A stretch of 64,000 nt of DNA. Origin: Streptococcus australis (GTDB lineage: Bacteria; Bacillota; Bacilli; Lactobacillales; Streptococcaceae). The stretch is from the NCBI RefSeq assembly GCF_015553625.1, contig NZ_JADNGY010000002.1, forward strand, positions 172,800 through 236,799, given 5' to 3'. The notes under the pieces are model-generated. The model was not told the origin of the DNA and searched no databases. It saw only the letters and a program-made list of their open reading frames with translations. Shown piece by piece: positions 60,734-64,000 of the stretch; the stretch's first letter is position 1; each line of letters begins with the position of its first letter. The position numbers and the translations under genes are program-made.

Positions 60734-62923
60734 GTGAAAAAAATTACCAAAACGATACTCGATGCTATGAGTACCAGACTAGGATTTGTCTTTACCCTAC
60801 TGTTGCTTTATTGGTTTAAAACCATGTGGGCCTATACAGTAGACTTTAATCTAGATATTCAAGGCTTCTATCAGGTTTTTCTTGCAATCATTAACCCGAT
60901 ACCGTTAAGTCTCTTATTCATCGGTCTCGCTTTTTATATTAAGAGAACCAAACTCTTCTATTTGCTATCTTTTAGCATCTATGTCATTTTATTTATCTGG
61001 TTGATATCCAATTCGATTTATTATCGTGAGTTTACAGATTTCGTAACTGTCAATACCATGCTAGCCTCTAGTAAGGTATCCGCTGGTCTTGGGGCAGCAG
61101 CCTTAGAATTGTTCCGACCTTGGGACATCATCTATATTCTAGACTTTCCAATTCTAGCTTTCCTCTTTTTTAAAAAATTGGTCAAACTAGATCCCCGTCC
61201 ATTTAATAAACGGGCAAGTTTTGCAGTTACTTCTCTCTCTGCTATGCTCTTCTCTGCCAACCTTTTCTTGGCAGAAATTGACCGTCCGGAGTTGTTAACG
61301 CGTGGATTCTCCAATTACTATGTGGTTCGTGCGCTTGGCTTGCCAGCCTTCCTAGGTTACAGTGCCAACCAGACTTACATGGCAAATAAAGAACGCTCAA
61401 AAGCCTCTGAAGTAGACTTGAAGCCAGTTGAAGAGTATGTTGCTAGCCACTATGCTCAACCAAATCCTGAAACCTTTGGTCTAGCTAAGGGACGAAATGT
61501 CATCTATATCCACTTGGAAAGTTTCCAACAATTCTTGATCGATTATAAATTGAAGGTCGATGGCAAAGAATACGAAGTAACCCCTTTTATCAACTCGCTC
61601 TACCATTCAAATGAAACCTTTGCATTTGCTAATGTTTTCAACCAGGTAAAAGCTGGTAAAACATCAGATGCAGAGACCATGATTGAAACAGGCTTGTTTG
61701 GTTTGAACCAAGGTTCCTTTATGGTGAACTACGGTGGCACCAACACCCAGCAAGCAGCTCCTTTTATTCTTTCTAAGAATGGCTACCAATCCAGTGCTGT
61801 TTTCCACGGAAATGCCGGAAGCTTCTGGAACCGTAATACAGCTTACAAACAATGGGGCTACCATTACTTCTTTGATGCCTCTTACTTTACCAAGCAAGAT
61901 GATACCAATTCCTTCCAATATGGACTCAACGATAAGATCATGTTTAAGGATTCCATCAAGTACTTGGAACACATGCAACAACCGTTTTACACCAAATTCA
62001 TTACAGTTTCCAACCACTATCCTTATACGACGAGTCTGATTGGTGACGAAGTCGGCTTCCCTCTGGCAGAAACGCAAGATGAAACAATTAATGGGTATTT
62101 TGCTACAGCCAACTACTTGGATGCTTCCGTCAAGGCCTTCTTTGATTATCTCAAATCTTCAGGCTTATATGAGAACTCTATTATTGTTTTGTATGGTGAC
62201 CACTACGGTATTTCAAATTCTCGGAATCCAGCCCTAGCTCCTCTGCTCGATAAGAACTCGGAGACATGGTCTAGCTATGACAATGCCATGTTGCAACGCG
62301 TGCCTTATATGGTGGTGATTCCAGGTATGGACAAGGGGAAAGTGATTGAAACCTACGGTGGAGAGATTGATATGCTTCCGACATTGGAACACTTGTTAGG
62401 AATTGATTCTAAGAACTTCCTTCAAGTTGGACAAGACTTATTATCTCCAGATCATAGTCAAATCGTTGCTTTCCGTTCATCTAACTACTTTGTGACCCCT
62501 GAGTATACAAGTTACAGTGGCCGGACCTATTACACCAAGACTGGTGAAGAAATCACCAATCCAGACGAAACAACGAAAGAGCAACTCGATAAGATCCGTG
62601 AGGCAGCGAATCTTCAACTCAAAATTAGTGATAGTATTCAAACTGGTGATCTCTTACGGTTCTATACCGGTAATGATCTTGGAAAAGTCAACCCAGATGA
62701 TTACTCTTACAATAACTCGATGAAAGCATTGAAGAAAATCGAAAAAGAAAAAGGGGATGCATCAACCAGTCTCTATAGCCAAAAAGGCAAGCAGTCAACG
62801 GTTGATCTCTTCAAGGCTCCTAGCTATAAGGAACTCCATCCTGAACAGTTCAGTTCTTCTTCATCATCGAGTGACGATTCTAGCTCAAGTAGTTCCAGTT
62901 CATCTTCATCAGAAAAAAAATAA
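60734..62923 (+). CDS. ltaS: Lipoteichoic acid synthase LtaS
   Basis: The 729-residue protein has five membrane segments in the first 200 residues, an extracellular linker and a sulfatase-fold domain from about residue 250. Metal and active-site parts are VIYIHLESFQQFLI, the nucleophile Thr in GKTSDAETMIETGLFG, and VLYGDHYGISNSRNP. It adds glycerol phosphate from phosphatidylglycerol to lipoteichoic acid. The start is GTG with AAGGAAG upstream. The C-terminus has an unusual Ser/Asp tail (more than 20 Ser in the last 35 residues) that is probably disordered. Confidence 0.95.
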   Translation: MKKITKTILDAMSTRLGFVFTLLLLYWFKTMWAYTVDFNLDIQGFYQVFLAIINPIPLSLLFIGLAFYIKRTKLFYLLSFSIYVILFIWLISNSIYYREFTDFVTVNTMLASSKVSAGLGAAALELFRPWDIIYILDFPILAFLFFKKLVKLDPRPFNKRASFAVTSLSAMLFSANLFLAEIDRPELLTRGFSNYYVVRALGLPAFLGYSANQTYMANKERSKASEVDLKPVEEYVASHYAQPNPETFGLAKGRNVIYIHLESFQQFLIDYKLKVDGKEYEVTPFINSLYHSNETFAFANVFNQVKAGKTSDAETMIETGLFGLNQGSFMVNYGGTNTQQAAPFILSKNGYQSSAVFHGNAGSFWNRNTAYKQWGYHYFFDASYFTKQDDTNSFQYGLNDKIMFKDSIKYLEHMQQPFYTKFITVSNHYPYTTSLIGDEVGFPLAETQDETINGYFATANYLDASVKAFFDYLKSSGLYENSIIVLYGDHYGISNSRNPALAPLLDKNSETWSSYDNAMLQRVPYMVVIPGMDKGKVIETYGGEIDMLPTLEHLLGIDSKNFLQVGQDLLSPDHSQIVAFRSSNYFVTPEYTSYSGRTYYTKTGEEITNPDETTKEQLDKIREAANLQLKISDSIQTGDLLRFYTGNDLGKVNPDDYSYNNSMKALKKIEKEKGDASTSLYSQKGKQSTVDLFKAPSYKELHPEQFSSSSSSSDDSSSSSSSSSSSEKK

Positions 62924-63096
62924 GAGTGGGACAGAAATCGGTAATTCGTTAGAATTCGATTTCGTCGTCCCACCTCCGCACAGTTGAGTTCTGCTATAAA
63001 AGCTGATGAAATCAGCGTAGTAGAACCCACTCAACCACTGCGTCTTACTTGACAATCCAAAGACAATTGAGAGGCTAGGACTTTTGTCCTAGCCTC
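62924..63096 (+). repeat. Structured intergenic repeat, copy 2
   Basis: About 173 bp, near identical to 53699-53873, beginning directly after the ltaS stop codon. The terminal hairpin here is GGCTAGGAC/GTCCTAGCC, fully paired, where copy 1 has one mismatch. It probably ends the ltaS transcript. Confidence 0.9.
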
Positions 63097-63182
63097 ATTT
63101 TAAAATGTAGACAAACTATTTTTACTTAAGGTATCTGGATTGTTTTCAAAAACAACTTCTATTAATTTGGGTCATTAAAGCA

Positions 63183-63220
63183 AATCTAAAACTTTCCGCT
63201 GTGAGAAAAGTTTTAGATCT
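63183..63220. repeat. Palindrome between the repeat and pulA
   Basis: AAATCTAAAACTT and AAGTTTTAGATCT flank a 13-base centre. The rest of 63097-63337 shows no gene. It may be a terminator for either strand, although U-runs are weak. Confidence 0.5.
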
Positions 63221-63301
63221 GTTTAAATGGCACACAAATAGAAGTTATCTTTTTTAAAATCATCTAGCTATTATTTAGAAATAATTGTGTTTCTACATTC
63301 T

Positions 63302-63334
63302 AAAAAAAGATTGGGATTTCCCACTCTTTTTTTT
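63302..63334. terminator. Bidirectional terminator at the end of pulA
   Basis: Near-palindrome with AAAGA/TCTTT and TGGGA/TCCCA arms and long U-runs on both strands, 4 bp after the pullulanase stop. Confidence 0.85.
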
Positions 63335-63337
63335 TAT

Positions 63338-64000
63338 TTATTTCTTCCATTCAAAGACGGAAGCTGTTAGATTCTCAACATAGAATGGTCGTTTATTTCG
63401 ACTATTTCCAACAAGAAGCTCAAGATGATCTGCGTTCTGGAGATAGAATGGAAGTCCACTGGTGTTAAAGATGACAGAATAGTGTTTATCCCAATTTAAT
63501 TCAAAGACGATGACACCACTACCCATATCCGCTGTATGCACAAAGACATGTTGGTAAATTTCCTCATAAGACTCAAGAGACAAGGCAGGTAAGGTCTTCT
63601 TCAAATGAATGATTTGACGAATATAGTCAATCGTATCCTTGTTGACAGACACCAGATTCCAATCGACTTGGTTGACGGCATCTGGCGCATTATAGGAATT
63701 CATAGCGCGTTCTCGATCTGCCTGGGTCACTTCTCCATCTTCACCCGTTGCAACCAACTTGGTTCTTAGGAACTCTTGACCAACTTGCATAAAGGCCATC
63801 CCTTGGAAGAGGAGATTCATGGCTGTCGCCACTTCTACCTGCTTCTTAATTTTTTCCTGAGAGTCATCTGGATGGACATAAGAAAGTAAATCATAGAGGT
63901 TGTAGTTATCATGGGCTTCTACATAGTTGAGAACCTGACTTGGAGTTAGGAAGGATCCCATCTCTGCACTACCTAGAACAGACCGCGCAATGATGTCTTC
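63338..64000 (-). CDS. pulA: Type I pullulanase, C-terminal part (partial; 5' end beyond window)
   Basis: About 220 residues of the C-terminal half, open to the window edge. The GH13 late regions are present: NYVEAHDNYNLYDLLSY (region IV with catalytic His-Asp), FMQVGQEFLRTK, and SYNAPDAVNQVDWNLV (pullulanase-type), then a beta-sandwich domain. It hydrolyses alpha-1,6 branches. No LPXTG anchor or signal is visible at this end, favouring the cytosolic enzyme. Confidence 0.85.
   Translation of the reverse strand, partial: EDIIARSVLGSAEMGSFLTPSQVLNYVEAHDNYNLYDLLSYVHPDDSQEKIKKQVEVATAMNLLFQGMAFMQVGQEFLRTKLVATGEDGEVTQADRERAMNSYNAPDAVNQVDWNLVSVNKDTIDYIRQIIHLKKTLPALSLESYEEIYQHVFVHTADMGSGVIVFELNWDKHYSVIFNTSGLPFYLQNADHLELLVGNSRNKRPFYVENLTASVFEWKK

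Noticed and set aside
62860-62920. Ser-rich repeat at the end of ltaS as a tandem repeat or CRISPR-like array
   Set aside because: It is a low-complexity run of Ser codons inside the coding frame; no spaced repeat units.

Overview
The window reads as chromosomal DNA of a low-GC Gram-positive coccus, most likely a Streptococcus of the sanguinis/mitis type. Supporting signs are the glpK-glpO-glpF set with an alpha-glycerophosphate oxidase, an Mga-type regulator, the streptococcal order of the aro/tyrA/pheA/LCP operon, and cre-like sites in front of catabolic genes. Species cannot be fixed from the sequence alone. Almost every gene lies on the minus strand; the clear exceptions are a riboswitch-sRNA (about 19.26-19.62 kb), a small membrane-protein gene (40.9 kb) and ltaS (60.7 kb).

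Region 1 (1-25.3 kb) is a B12-dependent bacterial microcompartment island. Read in transcription order it contains: an operon of a surface HAD phosphatase, eutP, cobD, pduX, cobT and pduO (25.2 to 19.7 kb); a divergent cobalamin-riboswitch sRNA of the EutX/Rli55 kind; an iron alcohol dehydrogenase, pduB, pduCDE, pduGH, an HbpS-like protein, a glycerol/diol facilitator and an acetate/propionate kinase (19.0 to 9.4 kb); eutS-eutV-eutW from their own promoter; then eutA, eutB, eutC, eutL, a tailed shell protein, eutE and eutM, which runs off the left edge. Propanediol/glycerol dehydratase and ethanolamine ammonia-lyase therefore appear to share one shell and one regulatory system. Three leaders (eutA, the alcohol dehydrogenase/pdu operon, and the phosphatase/eutP/cob operon) combine an intrinsic terminator with hairpins that match, or nearly match, the dual-hexaloop RNA target of ANTAR antiterminators such as EutV. 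The sRNA carries two such hairpins as well and is the likely decoy for EutV when B12 is scarce. cre-like sites near two of the promoters suggest CcpA repression.

Region 2 (25.5-31.4 kb) is the glycerol cluster glpK-glpO-glpF with an Mga-type regulator beside it. Region 3 (31.6-42.6 kb) is a patchwork of small membrane, lipoprotein and hypothetical genes. It includes three damaged loci: a frameshifted CPBP gene, a GH13 amylase gene with an in-frame stop, and an open-frame remnant after an Ltp-type gene. Region 4 (42.6-48.3 kb) is a small accretion zone downstream of rlmD/rumA: four extra copies of the rlmD 3' end (HVECVSLL-type codons) are strewn between cargo genes, which looks like repeated integration at a known streptococcal attachment site. 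Region 5 (48.2-60.5 kb) is rlmD followed by the aromatic amino-acid operon (RlmI-like methyltransferase, aroD, aroE, aroB, aroC, tyrA, YlbF-family gene, aroA, aroK, pheA, LCP ligase). Region 6 holds ltaS on the plus strand and the 3' end of a pullulanase gene. Two copies of a structured repeat of about 175 bp lie at 53.7 and 62.9 kb.
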